64,000 nt of DNA from Bin5 sp965221345 (GCA_965221345.1 CBDCSD010000001.1:1426001-1490000), one strand, 5' to 3'; positions 33,547-43,226 are shown, counted from the stretch's first letter. Numbers and translations are program-made. The notes: generated by a model from the sequence alone, not told the origin.

Positions 33547-33837
33547 CTATTTCTCTACGAGCGCCAGAACGTCCGATTCCTTGATAATCAGAACCTCGTT
33601 CGAATCCAACTTGATGTTGGTGCCGGAATACCTAGCATATAGAACGATGTCACCGACGGAGACATCCATGGCAATGCGGTTGCCGTCATCGTCCCGGGCG
33701 CCGGGACCCGCTGCGACTACCTCGCCCTGCTGCGGCTTCTCTTTGGCCGTTTCCGGCAGATAGATGCCCGTGGAAGTCTGCTCTTCCCCCTCCAGGGGCT
33801 GGACTACCAGCCGATCACCGAGCGGCTTAAGATTCAT
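33547..33837 (-). CDS. groS: co-chaperonin GroES
   Basis: A 96-residue lid of the GroEL chamber. MNLKPLGDRLVVQPLEGEE is the usual start, EQTSTGIYLPETAKEKPQQG is the mobile loop that contacts GroEL, and VGDIVLYARYSGTNIKLD the core. AAGGAGGAAGG precedes the ATG. The frame is open 59 codons upstream through the leader, but this has no similarity and spans the promoter and operator. First gene of the groSL operon. Confidence 0.97.
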   Translation of the reverse strand: MNLKPLGDRLVVQPLEGEEQTSTGIYLPETAKEKPQQGEVVAAGPGARDDDGNRIAMDVSVGDIVLYARYSGTNIKLDSNEVLIIKESDVLALVEK

Positions 33838-34003
33838 TCGACCTTCCTCCTTGCCTTGCGACTTTTTCTGATGAAATACCACTGTTAGTAGATTGCCCGC
33901 TATATGGCAGCGGGAAATGGAAACCGATTGCACTTGACTATCCGACCACACAGCCCGTCCGAGGCAGCGTTCGCACGGATAGCACAACCCTTCAGATACC
34001 CCT

Positions 34004-34030
34004 TTAGCACTCAAATGGCTTGAGTGCTAA
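34004..34030 (-). promoter_or_regulatory. CIRCE operator (HrcA binding site)
   Basis: TTAGCACTC, a 9-nt spacer and GAGTGCTAA form a perfect 9-9-9 CIRCE element. It lies just downstream of the predicted transcription start of groSL, so HrcA bound there would block transcription, and the element would also be in the mRNA leader. The hrcA gene is not in this window. Confidence 0.95.
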
Positions 34031-34040
34031 TCCATCAAAA

Positions 34041-34069
34041 AGTGTAGCATAGTTCCTGTCGCCTGACAA
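34041..34069 (-). promoter_or_regulatory. groSL promoter, housekeeping sigma type
   Basis: On the minus strand TTGTCA (complement of 34,064-34,069) and TACACT (complement of 34,041-34,046) are 17 nt apart, 5 and 4 matches of 6. The start point would be near 34,034, immediately before CIRCE. Confidence 0.65.
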
Positions 34070-34101
34070 GACTCTGAACACCCGAAAACGTAAGCGTTCT
34101 G

Positions 34102-36285
34102 TTAGCGTTGAGATCTTTCCGGCGAGGCAACGACGTCCACGTACGCGAGCATCTCGTCCTCTTCCGCCACGTACTCCTCAAGTTGAAAGGCGGCGTATAG
34201 CTCGCGACTGCGGCCGAAGTATTCGGCCGCCTGCGCGTGGTCCTGCTGTTCCAGCGCAACATGGCCCAGGTTGTGAAGCGTGGCCGCCTTATCCATCCAG
34301 GCGCCGCGCGCGTCCGACAGCTCCAGATCCTTCTCATACCACTCTAGTGCGGCCGCAAAATCCTGCCGCGCGTAACAGACAGAGCCGAGGTTGTTGTAAC
34401 AGGTACTGATGCCGGTGGCGTCGCGATTGCGCTGGAAAACGGTCAGAGCGGACTCGTAGGCGCGTTGGGCCTCGGCGTACATTGCCATCCCTTCCATGGC
34501 CAGCCCCAGGTTGTTGTGTGCGCTGGCCACGAGCGCTTCATCTCCCAGGCGCAATGCCACACGCAGCGCTTTGCGATGCTGTTCGACTGCCCGCTCGAAA
34601 TTGTTCAGGCTGAGATAGGCGCTGCCAAGATTCATGTAGGCCGGAGCGAGCGAGCGGGGATCGCCCAACTGTGCGGCCGCTTCGAACGCCAGCCAGAAAT
34701 GATCGAGCGCCTGACGCGGATCCTCCAACACGCGGAACGACGTACCGAGGTCGGTGTGACCGTATGCCATCGCCATCAGCATGTCGCGCTCGTCAAAGAT
34801 GCGCAAGGCCCGTTGCAGCCACTCAATCGCTTCTTCGACTTCGCCGTTGAAGAACCGCTGGCGGCCAATGTTGGCCAGCATCCAGCCGAAATCATCGATG
34901 TCGCCGAGCGCGATCGCGGCCACTGCACCGCCGCATAGCCAACGCCAGATGCCCGGTGGGTGACGCCAAAAGGCATAGTGGGCAAGCGCCAGCGCGTAAT
35001 CCCGCATCAATTTGAGATCGTCCTGCAATTCCGGAAAGTTGATCGGCATGTCGCGCAGCCCCTGGTTCTCCAACTTTTCCCCGACCATCTCCTGCACGGA
35101 TTTGCCGAAGATGCGCTCCACCCGATCGGTAGCCCAGTCCGCTCCCCAGTGAACGTTGCCCCAGAAAGGGTCGATCTCCTGCCAGCGTTGGATTGGCAAC
35201 TCCTGGTAGCGTTGTGCGAATTGTAGATAGTAGCTTGCGTGCTGGCGGTTCCAGTCCTCCCCCAGCATCACCGCGCCCTCGACAAGATAGCGGCGCACGA
35301 CCGGCTGCACGACGATCCGGCGGTCAAAAAGGTCCACTTCGACCAAAGCCCGCGTGACCAGGGCTTGGAAAGTCTGGCGTTTTTCGTCCTCGGTACCAAT
35401 CCCGACCGTGAACAGTTCCGACAGCGCCTGGTAGGTTGCGCCCCCGGCAGCGCTGACCAATCGATCCAGGATCAGGCCTGCCTCCGGCCAGAAGGCGGCG
35501 AAGTTTTCGACGGCAAAGCCGGCGAGACTCGACATCTCCACCGCGCCGTCCGCGGCGGGCAACTCCGCCAGAAGCTGATCCAACTCGCTCCACATCCCGA
35601 AATCGATCAGCAGACCCATCACCAGGCGCATGCTCAGGGGTCTGCCACCGGTGCGGCGATGCAAGCTCTCGATGTTGCGCAAGGCCGTATCACGTACAGA
35701 TTCGGGCGCCCGCGCGTGAACAAATCCTACCGCCTCGGACAGGGGCAGCCCGCCCAGTTGCAGGTGACGGTCATCGACCAACTCTGCGAATTCGGGGTGG
35801 ATATCGCGATCAATGAGCAGAATATGGGACTGACCGCCGGAGTCGTGCAAATGACCGATGATTTCGGCCAGCGTTTGAATTTCGCGGTCGGTCGCGCCAG
35901 AGAGTTCGTCCAGAATGAGAAGGCGGCGACGGCGGTAAAGCTGTTCGAGGATGCCGATACCCCAGCGGTCCTCGCTCACCCGCGTCAGGGTCGTGCCGAG
36001 CACCGTATCCAGCGTGCGCACGATGTCGTACATGCGAAAGCGATCCCTGCCGGCGGCCCCGACCCAGATGATGCCGTCGGGGAAGTGATGGATCGTCTTC
36101 CAGGCAGCAGCGGTAGCAAGGGTACTCTTGCCGTTGCCCTGGCCCCCGCTGATTGCCAGCGCCGGCTGCTCATGCGTTTCAAGCAACCACTGGCACAGAG
36201 TCTTCAGTTCCACACTGCGCCCGCTGAAGCCGCGCAGCCTGTAGACACCCAGATTGTGCCGGATTCGCGAGAAATCGTCAGTCAT
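34102..36285 (-). CDS. STAND-type NTPase with TPR repeats
   Basis: A 727-residue protein. FSGRSVELKTLCQWLLE and the Walker A ALAISGGQGNGKSTLA (about 42-57) begin an NB-ARC-like ATPase; RRLLILDELSGATD is Walker B. GLPLSEAVGFV and RTGGRPLSMRLVMG match the helical and winged-helix extension of STAND proteins. Residues about 470-700 contain TPR motifs (AYMNLGSAYLSLNNFERAVEQHRKAL compressed, HNNLGLAMEGMAMYAEAQRAYE). No effector domain such as TIR, protease or nuclease is visible at either end, so it is more like a regulator of the SARP/LuxR or signalling type than a full NLR effector. Its ligand is unknown. Confidence 0.78.
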   Translation of the reverse strand: MTDDFSRIRHNLGVYRLRGFSGRSVELKTLCQWLLETHEQPALAISGGQGNGKSTLATAAAWKTIHHFPDGIIWVGAAGRDRFRMYDIVRTLDTVLGTTLTRVSEDRWGIGILEQLYRRRRLLILDELSGATDREIQTLAEIIGHLHDSGGQSHILLIDRDIHPEFAELVDDRHLQLGGLPLSEAVGFVHARAPESVRDTALRNIESLHRRTGGRPLSMRLVMGLLIDFGMWSELDQLLAELPAADGAVEMSSLAGFAVENFAAFWPEAGLILDRLVSAAGGATYQALSELFTVGIGTEDEKRQTFQALVTRALVEVDLFDRRIVVQPVVRRYLVEGAVMLGEDWNRQHASYYLQFAQRYQELPIQRWQEIDPFWGNVHWGADWATDRVERIFGKSVQEMVGEKLENQGLRDMPINFPELQDDLKLMRDYALALAHYAFWRHPPGIWRWLCGGAVAAIALGDIDDFGWMLANIGRQRFFNGEVEEAIEWLQRALRIFDERDMLMAMAYGHTDLGTSFRVLEDPRQALDHFWLAFEAAAQLGDPRSLAPAYMNLGSAYLSLNNFERAVEQHRKALRVALRLGDEALVASAHNNLGLAMEGMAMYAEAQRAYESALTVFQRNRDATGISTCYNNLGSVCYARQDFAAALEWYEKDLELSDARGAWMDKAATLHNLGHVALEQQDHAQAAEYFGRSRELYAAFQLEEYVAEEDEMLAYVDVVASPERSQR

Positions 36286-36345
36286 CAGTCAATGTTAGCG
36301 TAGTAAGTATCTTTGAAATCCGCATTGGTCACGCAAGAGTGCCGT

Positions 36346-36693
36346 TCAGCTATGATTCGACAACGAAAGGATCAGGCACGGGTATTCGCTGGCGATGATC
36401 GTCTCATAGTTGAGCGCCTCCGACAGGGCCTTGCTGCCTTCAACCGCACCGAAACCTTGTTCGCCGATGCCGGGGGAGAGCAGAATCAGGTCGGGGCGCA
36501 CGCGTCGGGCAATCTCATTTACGTTTACGGGCGAAATGTTGGCTATCAGATCGACTCGCTCGATCAACCCGCTGCGCACAGCTTCGGGTTGATCCGAGGG
36601 GTCACTAACGAAGATTTCGACAGCCGGGTTTTTCTGTAGTTGGCGCAGTGCGACCGTACCAATATTTCCAGCGCCAATGAGCCAGACTCGCAT
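36346..36693 (-). CDS. small NAD(P)-binding Rossmann-fold protein
   Basis: A 115-residue protein that is essentially one dinucleotide-binding fold: MRVWLIGAGNIGTVAL holds GxGxxG at the N-terminus, EIFVSDPSDQPEA ends the second strand, and RPDLILLSPGIG the fourth. It lacks the catalytic half found in homoserine or saccharopine dehydrogenases. It may be a stand-alone sensor like TrkA-N or a shortened enzyme. GGGGGTGAGAG precedes the ATG. The gene sits between the STAND ATPase and the DASS transporter, all on the minus strand. Confidence 0.55.
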   Translation of the reverse strand: MRVWLIGAGNIGTVALRQLQKNPAVEIFVSDPSDQPEAVRSGLIERVDLIANISPVNVNEIARRVRPDLILLSPGIGEQGFGAVEGSKALSEALNYETIIASEYPCLILSLSNHS

Positions 36694-36777
36694 ACTCTCA
36701 CCCCCTATCGTATCTGTTCAGATTCACATTTTTGCCTTCATATCTGGTTGCAAAGGCAGGTAATTGGCGATTGGTTT

Positions 36778-38424
36778 TCAGATCATCCCGAATTGGCTGA
36801 GCAGATAGAAGAACACAAAAATCACGCCCGAACAAGCCATGCCGACGATCACGCCACTGCGTATCATTTCCCGCCTGTCTACCACGCCGGTCACGGCCAC
36901 CAGAATCATGCGAGCGGAACCGCTAGGCAGCGCGAAGGCCAGCGCGACTGCGAAGATGGTCGGAATAACAAGGCGTACGGGGTCGATGTGCGATGCCTGC
37001 CCCAGGGTAATCAGTACCGGTGCCAGAATTGCGCCAAGGGGGACATTGTTCATAAACTGGGTGACGCAGAATGCCAGCATGATCAACGTCGCCAGAACGC
37101 CTACAAAAGGCAGTCCCTCTAACGTCGGCGCCACGAGATTGGCAAACCAGGCGCTGGCGCCGGTCTTTTCCAGGGCATCCCCCAGCGTCAGTCCGGCGCC
37201 GATGACGAAGAAAACGCCCCAGTTCACGCCCTTAAGATCGCTCCAGTCGACGATCTTTTCGACAGAAAGGACAGCAACCGCACCGATCGCAATGACTGTG
37301 CTACTCAATAGAGTGGCAGGTAGCTTCAGAAATTGTTCGATATACCCGCCCGTAACCCACAGGCTAATCGACACCAGAAGCACGACGATGATTTCCCGCT
37401 CCGGACCGGAAAATCTACCCAGCCGCTCTATTTCCCGTCTGGCCGGCTCGATATCAATCGTTAACTCAGGCAGAGCGAACAGCCGCGGCAGCAAGAACCA
37501 TACAAGCGGTATCAACAGCAGAACCACCGGCAACCCGTATTTCATCCAATCGACGAAGTCAAACCCGTACAGCTGTCCCAGCAAGCCGCTTGCTATTGCA
37601 TTTTCGCCGCTGCCCATGATGGTGGCGATCGCGCCGATGCTGGAACTATAACCGATGGCGAGAATCAGGACAGCAAGTGCCTTGCGACCATCCTCTGGTC
37701 GCGGCATGTGCTGGGCGATTGTTATCGCGACCGGGATCAGCACCGCGGCCGTGGCCGTGTTGAGGACGAACATGCTTAGCCCGCCGGTTATGGCCATTAG
37801 CGCGAAGAGCAGTGGTCCGAACTGTCCTCTGCTTCTGACGATTGCTTGGAGCGCCAGCCGGCGGGTGAGGCCGTGCTTTCGCAACGCCTCAGCCAGGAAC
37901 AGGCTTCCCAGAATCAGAAATACGACAGGCGTGCCGAATGGCTCAAACGCGCCTGCGGCATCATCGACCCCAAGCGCGATTTGAACAATTGGGACTAGCA
38001 GGGCAACGATTGGCAGTGGAGCCGGCTCCAGCGCCAAAATCAGGCCGGAAAATGCAAAAAGCGCCAGAGCCTTGTGCCCCTCTACGCTTAGACCGTCCGG
38101 CGTGGGCAGGAGCAGGACGATAATAGTCAATCCCAACACAAACAGCAGGCGGCGCAGGTCGAAAACCTTGCGCATACCTGCCTGAATCGGCTGTTGTAAG
38201 ACCTTGAGAGTCGTGCCGGGTCGCTGCAGGCGGCGCTTGGAAGTAACTGTACGGGTGGCCACCCGTTCCCGAATCAAGGCGCTGCGTTCGGCCTGTACAG
38301 GTGGACCAACTGGCGTAGACGGATGCGGCGGATCGGCGGGGCCCCGTCGCCCGTTGCCGCGTGAAGGCGCTGCGATTGTGGGACGAGGTAAGGAGGATTT
38401 CAGACGGGCGCGGTTATGAGACAT
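36778..38424 (-). CDS. SLC13/DASS family anion transporter
   Basis: A 548-residue integral membrane protein with about 11-12 spans from residue 85 on. GLSMFVLNTATAAVLIPVA and CVTQFMNNVPLGAILAPV are the two inverted substrate/sodium-site motifs of the divalent-anion:sodium symporter family, and PLPIVALLVPI is the usual preceding helix. Substrates of this family are dicarboxylates, citrate, sulfate or phosphate. The first 80 residues are Pro/Arg-rich, soluble and not part of the family; a start at Met83 (MRKVFDLRRLLFVLG) would remove them, so the N-terminus is uncertain. Confidence 0.8.
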   Translation of the reverse strand: MSHNRARLKSSLPRPTIAAPSRGNGRRGPADPPHPSTPVGPPVQAERSALIRERVATRTVTSKRRLQRPGTTLKVLQQPIQAGMRKVFDLRRLLFVLGLTIIVLLLPTPDGLSVEGHKALALFAFSGLILALEPAPLPIVALLVPIVQIALGVDDAAGAFEPFGTPVVFLILGSLFLAEALRKHGLTRRLALQAIVRSRGQFGPLLFALMAITGGLSMFVLNTATAAVLIPVAITIAQHMPRPEDGRKALAVLILAIGYSSSIGAIATIMGSGENAIASGLLGQLYGFDFVDWMKYGLPVVLLLIPLVWFLLPRLFALPELTIDIEPARREIERLGRFSGPEREIIVVLLVSISLWVTGGYIEQFLKLPATLLSSTVIAIGAVAVLSVEKIVDWSDLKGVNWGVFFVIGAGLTLGDALEKTGASAWFANLVAPTLEGLPFVGVLATLIMLAFCVTQFMNNVPLGAILAPVLITLGQASHIDPVRLVIPTIFAVALAFALPSGSARMILVAVTGVVDRREMIRSGVIVGMACSGVIFVFFYLLSQFGMI

Positions 38425-38520
38425 ATGTGATGACAGTTCGTAACGGCAGAACTGCTTTCGTATGCCAACGTCAGGTTGTCTTTGCCAACATTAAGCAAAA
38501 CTTCAACTGCTGCAAACCAT

Positions 38521-39651
38521 CTAGCTGGAACTGCACCGGCGCAGGCCGTACAGGGCAGAAGATAGCCCCGGAGCGAATTCCAGAGTCTTCCGCAGCCAGG
38601 GCACGGCCCGATCGCATTCTTGCGGTTTCTTCAAGACGTGGGACAGTCCCACAATCAAAGTAATTTGGGCATTGATTTCATCTTCATCCAGAATGGCCAG
38701 CGCTCGCTCCAGCGTTTCGGCCGCGCTTTCGTAGTTGAGTCGGCGATAGTAGGCCATTCCCAGATGGGCGAGCACAAGGCCGTTTTCCGGTTCCAATTCG
38801 GCTGCTCTGCGCAAGATGCGCAGGGCTTGTAAGTGGTCGCCGCTCTGCCACAGAGCCCAGCCGAGGGCGTCAAGCGCGAAAGCGGTTTCTCCCACATTCG
38901 CGGCCTTCTCGTAGCTCTCGATGGCGAGTCCCCATTCATCCAAACGCTCGTATTGCCGTCCCACTTCGATGTACAAATCGGGCCGCTTCGGCGCCAGTTC
39001 AATGGCTCGGCTGTATTCGGCGATGGCCCGCTCGTAGTCGCGTTGTATTTCAAACAGATATCCAAGGTTTCGGCGGGCCAGCACATTTAATGGATCGATG
39101 GCCAGAGCCTCTTCCAGATATTCCAGCGCAACCGAATAGTTGCCCACGTCGCTGTAAATCTCGCCTAACACGGCCAGGACGTCGGCGTTGTCGGGCTCCA
39201 GTTCAAGCGCTTGGAAGGCGAAATCGCTGGCAGAATCGTAGCTGCCGCGCCAGTCCAACACGCGTGCGTGCATCGCCAGCGCCGCCACATTTTTGTCGTC
39301 GATCCGAACCGCTTCCTGCGTGAGCGCGTATGCCTGTTCGATCTGCCGCGCCATCAAGTGCAGGTCTGCCAGCGCAACCAGCGGGTAGGGGTTCTCCGGC
39401 TCCAGTTCGGCCATACGCTGAAGAGCAACCGCGGCCTCGCCGAAGTTGCCCGCGGCAATGTGCGCTTCCGCCTTCGTCTGCCAGTAGAGCGCGCTTGGAG
39501 TGGGGGTCGTCACGGCCGGTGGAGGTTGCCTCACAAGCCAGTCTGGGCGCTGTATGTACAGGTAGACGGCCAGAAGCAGAATTATACCGCTCCAAACGAA
39601 ACACCCTTTGCGACGTCGGCGGCGCGGCCTGTACGTCCAGTCAAGATCCAT
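38521..39651 (-). CDS. membrane-anchored TPR protein
   Basis: From the ATG at 39,651 the protein has a basic N-terminus (RPRRRRRKG), one membrane span (CFVWSGIILLLAVYLYI) and a large domain of TPR repeats, for example NFGEAAVALQRMAELEPENP, NYSVALEYLEEALAIDPLN and DYERAIAEYSRAIELAPKR. The topology rule (Arg inside) places the repeats outside the cytoplasmic membrane. The frame can start at a TTG at 39,672. The repeats suggest an assembly scaffold; partners are unknown. About 140 nt separate it from the next gene. Confidence 0.8.
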   Translation of the reverse strand: MDLDWTYRPRRRRRKGCFVWSGIILLLAVYLYIQRPDWLVRQPPPAVTTPTPSALYWQTKAEAHIAAGNFGEAAVALQRMAELEPENPYPLVALADLHLMARQIEQAYALTQEAVRIDDKNVAALAMHARVLDWRGSYDSASDFAFQALELEPDNADVLAVLGEIYSDVGNYSVALEYLEEALAIDPLNVLARRNLGYLFEIQRDYERAIAEYSRAIELAPKRPDLYIEVGRQYERLDEWGLAIESYEKAANVGETAFALDALGWALWQSGDHLQALRILRRAAELEPENGLVLAHLGMAYYRRLNYESAAETLERALAILDEDEINAQITLIVGLSHVLKKPQECDRAVPWLRKTLEFAPGLSSALYGLRRCSSS

Positions 39652-39790
39652 GCATTGCTTAGTATAGCGCAATAGTGGCGCTTCGTGCGCATTGCCATTT
39701 GGGCCGTATCTCGCGGCCGGGGCCCTATTTGTAAGAGTTGAAGCGATGATGAAATGCGTACTGCCCGGTTGCCCGTTACTCGCTTATGCC

Positions 39791-40351
39791 TCAATCCCTG
39801 CGCGAATACAGTTCCAACACGATCGAGGCCTCTGGCTGGGAACTGTCGACCAGCGCGGTGATGTTCTGGCCAGGACGGAGACTTGGGCGTTTTTCGCGCC
39901 GGTGATTGCGGCGAATAGCGTTGCGACCGGCATACGCGCTCTGCTGGAACCAGTATACGTAGTCCACACTGAATTCCAACGCAGTGATATGCAGGCTCCT
40001 GATCTGACCGGCGACAAGGGTGGTGGAGAGCAAAATGCGGCGGAAATGGACGATTCGCAACAAAAAGGATGGCCCGGCAACCAGGAGGACAGCAGCCGCC
40101 CCTGCCATCAACAATGGAATCTCTGTTCCTTCAAATACAAGTCTGTCCATGTTGCCCCGCCCGAAGGCCGCATTGAGAAAGCCCACTGGCAGATAGCCGA
40201 GAGTCAGGACAATCGAAGCAGGAATGAGGGCGCCAAGAAAAAAAAGCACACTGACAATTGCCGGCAGATCCAGGCTGAGCAGACCAACAAGCGTCAGATT
40301 GTGTTGCCTGGAATGGATCTGGTGAGGATGATTTTGAGGAGAGCTGCGCAT
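39791..40351 (-). CDS. DUF3592-like small membrane protein
   Basis: A 186-residue protein with hydrophobic segments at about 22-55 and 75-98 and a C-terminal exported or cytosolic beta region: EFSVDYVYWFQQSAYAG, then RPGQNITALVDSSQPEASIV. That sequence order (Y-rich strand, G-x-x-Y/N, then PG-x-x-V-x-V-DxxxPxxS) resembles DUF3592. The function is unknown. It is 46 nt downstream of the cysteine desulfurase stop, on the same strand. Confidence 0.6.
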   Translation of the reverse strand: MRSSPQNHPHQIHSRQHNLTLVGLLSLDLPAIVSVLFFLGALIPASIVLTLGYLPVGFLNAAFGRGNMDRLVFEGTEIPLLMAGAAAVLLVAGPSFLLRIVHFRRILLSTTLVAGQIRSLHITALEFSVDYVYWFQQSAYAGRNAIRRNHRREKRPSLRPGQNITALVDSSQPEASIVLELYSRRD

Positions 40352-40396
40352 ACGCGTTTCAAAAGAAGGCGCCGCCGCGAACCGCGGCCGTAACTC

Positions 40397-41590
40397 TTAC
40401 AAAGGCGCAGGCACGGTCTGGCGATGCTGGCCGACGATGCGCGGCATCCTCTGCAGGAGCAGTTCTATCTGTTGGGCGGTGTTGCTGCTGCCAAGGCTCA
40501 ACCGCAGGCCGCCCGCAAGTTCTTCCGCCGGGATTCCTACAGCTTCCAACACATGGCTGGGCTGCTGGCGGGCGCTGGTGCAGGCACTGCCGCTACTTGC
40601 CGCGATGCCGGCCAGATCCAGGGCAATGAGGATGCCCTCCGCCTCTACATCCCGTATAGTGAAGCTGGCGTGATTGGCAAGCCTCTCAGTGGGGCTGCCG
40701 GTCAGCCTCGCCCCAGGTATGGTTTCCAGAGTGTGGCCTATGATTCGGTCCCGTAGCAGCCGCAGGCGAGCCATTTCCGAATCTCGTTCCGCTTCGCACA
40801 GGGCCAGGGCCGTCGCCATACCAACGATGCCAGGCACATTCTGCGTGCCGGCGCGCCGCCTGCCCTCGTGGCTGCCGCCTGTGAGAAAAGGATGAAACGG
40901 GGTTCCGCCGCGCAGGTAAAGAAAGCCGACACCTTTCGGCCCATAAAACTTGTGTGCGCTGGCGCTGAGCGCGTCTACGTTCAACTCGTTTACGTCCAGA
41001 GGCAACTTTCCCGCCGCCTGCACCGCGTCGGTGTGGAAAGGCACATTCCGCTCTCGGCAGAGCGCGCCCAATCTGCGTATCGGCTGTATGCTGCCTATCT
41101 CATTGTTGGCGTACATCACGCTCACCAGCGCAATGTCAGTACCGTCGCCCAGTGCCTCCGCCAAGTCATCTGCATTCACCAATCCGTCGCTGTCCACAGG
41201 CAATAGAGTCAAATCGAACCCGAAAAAATCCTGCAAGTCCTCCGCGGTATACAGCACGGCGTGATGCTCCACCACCGTCGTGATGATGCGATTGGCGCCG
41301 CTTTGGTTGCGCCGGGCCAGGGCGATCCCCCGCAGAGCGGCGTTATCGCTTTCACTTCCACAACCGGTTAAGATAATCTCCTTGGCGGCGGCGCCCAGGA
41401 TGTCAGCGATCTTAAGGCGGGCGTCGCTCAAACCGGCATGGCCCGCACGGCCCGCTCGATGGATACTGGACGGGTTGCCGTATTTCGAGTTGTCCTCCTG
41501 GTCGGTCGAACCGTAATATGGCTCCATTGCCGCCAGAACTTCCGGGCGCAAAGGAGTTGTGGCTGAGTGGTCCAGGTAGATCAGTGCCAT
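40397..41590 (-). CDS. cysteine desulfurase (NifS/IscS family)
   Basis: A PLP enzyme that releases sulfur from cysteine. YLDHSATTPLRPEV is the N-terminal signature, HTDAVQAAGKLP the Asp that contacts PLP, SASAHKFYGPKGVGF the PLP lysine, and SSGSACTS the loop with the sulfur-carrying Cys. Group I length (397 residues). No iscU or scaffold gene is adjacent. It can supply mnmA (20.8 kb) or iron-sulfur assembly. The start is set at 41,590 (MALIYLDH); ten extra codons upstream are open. Confidence 0.93.
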   Translation of the reverse strand: MALIYLDHSATTPLRPEVLAAMEPYYGSTDQEDNSKYGNPSSIHRAGRAGHAGLSDARLKIADILGAAAKEIILTGCGSESDNAALRGIALARRNQSGANRIITTVVEHHAVLYTAEDLQDFFGFDLTLLPVDSDGLVNADDLAEALGDGTDIALVSVMYANNEIGSIQPIRRLGALCRERNVPFHTDAVQAAGKLPLDVNELNVDALSASAHKFYGPKGVGFLYLRGGTPFHPFLTGGSHEGRRRAGTQNVPGIVGMATALALCEAERDSEMARLRLLRDRIIGHTLETIPGARLTGSPTERLANHASFTIRDVEAEGILIALDLAGIAASSGSACTSARQQPSHVLEAVGIPAEELAGGLRLSLGSSNTAQQIELLLQRMPRIVGQHRQTVPAPL

Positions 41591-41672
41591 TCGGTTAACT
41601 CTTGACTTATACTGCTGCAACGCACAACTTGCACGATCGCAGGTAACGCAATATCGTAAAAGAAAAGCATAC

Positions 41673-41697
41673 CATTTGTCCCGACTTTATACAAATG
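41673..41697. promoter_or_regulatory. inverted repeat between cysteine desulfurase and eno
   Basis: CATTTGT and ACAAATG are separated by 11 nt in the divergent spacer. TATAAA on the minus strand lies beside it, so it could be an operator or promoter region for the desulfurase gene. No regulator is assigned. Confidence 0.25.
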
Positions 41698-41811
41698 TGC
41701 TGCTGACACAGGAACGCAGCACTTGCAGTCGGAAGCTCGGCAACCAGCAGCTGCCCGCCTCTTCGAACAAGTGGGAGACCGTGCCGACAGACATAAACAG
41801 GGGTTAAGCAG

Positions 41812-43104
41812 ATGAACTTTATCGAGACGATCATAGGTAGGCAGATACTGGACAGTCGGGGAAACCCGACGGTCGAGGTAGAGATTCAGTTGAGTGGCGG
41901 CGCAACCGGCCGTGCGGCCGTCCCCAGCGGCGCAAGCACCGGCGTTCATGAGGCTGTTGAACTGCGAGACGGCGACAAGTCAAAGTACGGCGGCAAAGGG
42001 GTCCTGCAGGCGGTGAAGAATGTCAACACACTTTTGGCCGCGGAATTGGAAGGGGCGGACGCACTCGATCAGGTAGCCATCGATCAGTTCATGCTGGAGC
42101 TGGACGGCACAGAAAACAAAAGCAGGCTGGGCGCAAACGCCATCCTCGGCGTCAGCCTGGCGGTGGCCAAGGCGGCGGCCGCGGCGTCCGGTCTGCCGTT
42201 GTACCGCTATCTGGGCGGTGTCAACGCCCATACGCTGCCAGTGCCGATGATGAACATACTCAATGGTGGCAAACACGCGGTAAACAGCACCGACTTTCAG
42301 GAGTTTATGGTCATGCCCGCGGGCGCCCCCTCATTTGCCGAAGGAGTAAGGTGGGGCACCGAAATCTATCACGCGCTCAAGGAAGTGCTTCACGATGCCG
42401 GTTACAGCACCAATGTAGGCGATGAAGGCGGATTCGCGCCTAGCTTGGGTGGCAACGCCGCTGCCATCGAGGTGATACTGCAGGCGATAGAGAAAGCGGG
42501 GTTTCGCCCAGCGGAAGACGTATACATCGCCCTGGACCCGGCAGTGAGCGAGCTGTACGTAGAAGAGACGGGACGCTACAAACTCGAAATCGAAGGCATA
42601 GAACTGTCCAGTCAGGAACTGGTCGACCTTTGGGCGGATTGGAGCGCCCGCTACCCAATTATTTCTATTGAAGACGGTATGGCCGAGGACGACTGGGACG
42701 GCTGGAAGCTGCTACATGCAACGATAGGGGATCGCGTGCAGTTGGTAGGGGACGATCTGCTGGTGACGAATGTGAAGCGTATCGCGCGCGCCATTGACGA
42801 GCGTGCCTGCAACGCCCTGCTATGCAAAGTTAACCAGATTGGTACCCTGACTGAAAGCATCGCTGCCATTGAGATGAGCCATCGGGCAGGCTGGGCCGCT
42901 GTGGTCAGCCACCGGTCTGGCGAGACGGAGGATGACACGATCGCCGACCTGGTAGTGGCTTTCAACACCGGGCAGATCAAGACCGGTGCGCCTGCCCGCA
43001 GTGATCGGGTCGCGAAGTATAATCAGCTACTCCGTATCGATGAAGAACTGGGGCCTGCTGCAACCTTCCAGGGGATAGGGGCATTCGCACATCTTGGCAA
43101 CTGA
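41812..43104 (+). CDS. eno: enolase
   Basis: Converts 2-phosphoglycerate to phosphoenolpyruvate in glycolysis. DSRGNPTVEVEI, PSGASTGVHEAVELRDGD, GANAILGVSLAVAKAAA, MNILNGGKHAVNSTDFQEFM, NVGDEGGFAPS, SIEDGMAEDDWDGW, VGDDLLVTN, KVNQIGTLTES and SHRSGETED are all present with the metal and catalytic residues (Asp, Glu, Asp, Lys, His). The 430 residues match the family length. GGGGTTAAG is a modest ribosome site. It is divergent from the cysteine desulfurase. Confidence 0.98.
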   Translation: MNFIETIIGRQILDSRGNPTVEVEIQLSGGATGRAAVPSGASTGVHEAVELRDGDKSKYGGKGVLQAVKNVNTLLAAELEGADALDQVAIDQFMLELDGTENKSRLGANAILGVSLAVAKAAAAASGLPLYRYLGGVNAHTLPVPMMNILNGGKHAVNSTDFQEFMVMPAGAPSFAEGVRWGTEIYHALKEVLHDAGYSTNVGDEGGFAPSLGGNAAAIEVILQAIEKAGFRPAEDVYIALDPAVSELYVEETGRYKLEIEGIELSSQELVDLWADWSARYPIISIEDGMAEDDWDGWKLLHATIGDRVQLVGDDLLVTNVKRIARAIDERACNALLCKVNQIGTLTESIAAIEMSHRAGWAAVVSHRSGETEDDTIADLVVAFNTGQIKTGAPARSDRVAKYNQLLRIDEELGPAATFQGIGAFAHLGN

Positions 43105-43226
43105 ATGGGACCTGGAACAAGAAAAGGGCTAGAGTAAGTCGACAATCCGCGCCGGTTACCTGCGTTGACTGCCGGCACAACGCCGCCTAACAATTAGCAC
43201 ACGCCCGCGACGCAAATGCATGCCCC

